From Candidatus Bathyarchaeota archaeon (lineage in GTDB: Archaea > Thermoproteota > Bathyarchaeia > TCS64), in contig JAEHCT010000098.1 in assembly GCA_020697635.1 (NCBI GenBank), positions 1-5,820 of the forward strand: 5,820 bases of DNA, read 5' to 3'. The position numbers and the translations under genes are program-made. The notes below the pieces were generated by a model. That model was not told the origin of the DNA and did no database searches. It saw only the letters and a program-made list of their open reading frames with translations. Below, piece by piece: positions 5,471-5,820 of this stretch (positions are counted from its first letter, which is position 1; each line of letters begins with the position of its first letter).

Positions 5471-5820
5471 ATGAGCGATTTACCGTACTACACGTTACCA
5501 GAGCCCCCTGAGAAGATGAACGCAGCCGGTCTCCTCGTCAGGTTTATCGATGCCTTTGGTTTCAGGTATAGGTGGGCGACCGAAGGACTAAGCGAGGATG
5601 ACTTGTTGTTTCAGGCTTGCGATACGAGCATGAGCCTCGGGGAGCTACTAGTCCATATTCAAGGATTGATCTCTGCAACAGATGCCTTCATCACGGGCAA
5701 TGAACGCGAGAAGATTGCACCCGTAAGCCTGGAGGAAATACGCAGAAAAACACTCGGCAAAACAGTGAAAATAAGAGAAGCGCTGCTCACTTTAGATGAC
5801 GATTACCTAGGGAAACGGCG
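5471..5820 (+). CDS. DinB-like (four-helix bundle) protein, 5' part only
   Basis: An open frame of 116 complete codons from an ATG with a good ribosome-binding site runs off the right edge without a stop. The segment FRYRWATEGLSEDDL (31-45), followed by a small-residue stretch and ELLVHIQGL (58-66), resembles the start of DinB/YfiT-type proteins, in which a helix-borne histidine (here H62) is usually the first ligand of a three-histidine metal site. The other two ligands would lie further on and cannot be checked. Members of this fold act as thiol transferases, damage-induced proteins or are uncharacterised, so no reaction can be assigned. By hand count about 56% of codons end in G or C, clearly lower than in the M24 gene before the tRNA; this may reflect recent arrival or lower expression. 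Confidence 0.65.
   Translation, partial: MSDLPYYTLPEPPEKMNAAGLLVRFIDAFGFRYRWATEGLSEDDLLFQACDTSMSLGELLVHIQGLISATDAFITGNEREKIAPVSLEEIRRKTLGKTVKIREALLTLDDDYLGKR

Overview
This looks like a piece of an archaeal chromosome. The evidence is a tRNA-Leu gene without an encoded CCA, TATA-like boxes about 26-28 nt upstream of several starts (the spacing expected for leaderless archaeal transcripts), oligo-T runs in place of classical terminators, strong use of AGG and ATA codons, and a mix of ATG and GTG starts. Coding DNA is mostly GC-rich at third positions, while the gene-free stretches are AT-rich. The lineage cannot be fixed from the sequence. A Thermoproteota/Bathyarchaeia-type or similar uncultured archaeon is a guess.

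Layout, left to right. Positions 1-228 are an AT-rich upstream region that probably lies between a divergent gene running off the left edge (minus strand, start near 10) and a plus-strand pair. That pair (229-921 and 918-1475) is an Fe-S protein with two ferredoxin motifs plus extra cysteine clusters, overlapped by ATGA with a conserved-looking protein of unknown function. Ten bases later it meets, tail to tail, a minus-strand pair: a UPF0173/UlaG-like metallo-beta-lactamase-fold hydrolase (1486-2130), which lies 30 nt downstream of a 12-TM-type MFS transporter (2161-3366). A 144-bp divergent promoter region separates the transporter from a plus-strand stand-alone response-regulator receiver (3511-3906). 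An M24 'pita-bread' metallopeptidase-like gene (4027-5259), a tRNA-Leu(UAG) gene (5307-5389), a hairpin-containing spacer and the 5' part of a DinB-like gene (5471 to the right edge) follow.

How the genes may work together. The Fe-S protein and its coupled partner are the clearest functional unit; the sequence suggests redox or metal-centre chemistry but names no substrate. The transporter and the hydrolase probably form a minus-strand operon. The receiver has all its phosphorylation residues but no output domain and no histidine kinase in the window, so it must act through a partner encoded elsewhere. The window reads mainly as ordinary archaeal chromosome. No CRISPR array, insertion sequence, toxin-antitoxin pair or defence cassette is visible. 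The items most worth following are the unknown partner of the cysteine-rich Fe-S protein and the compositional shift after the tRNA gene.
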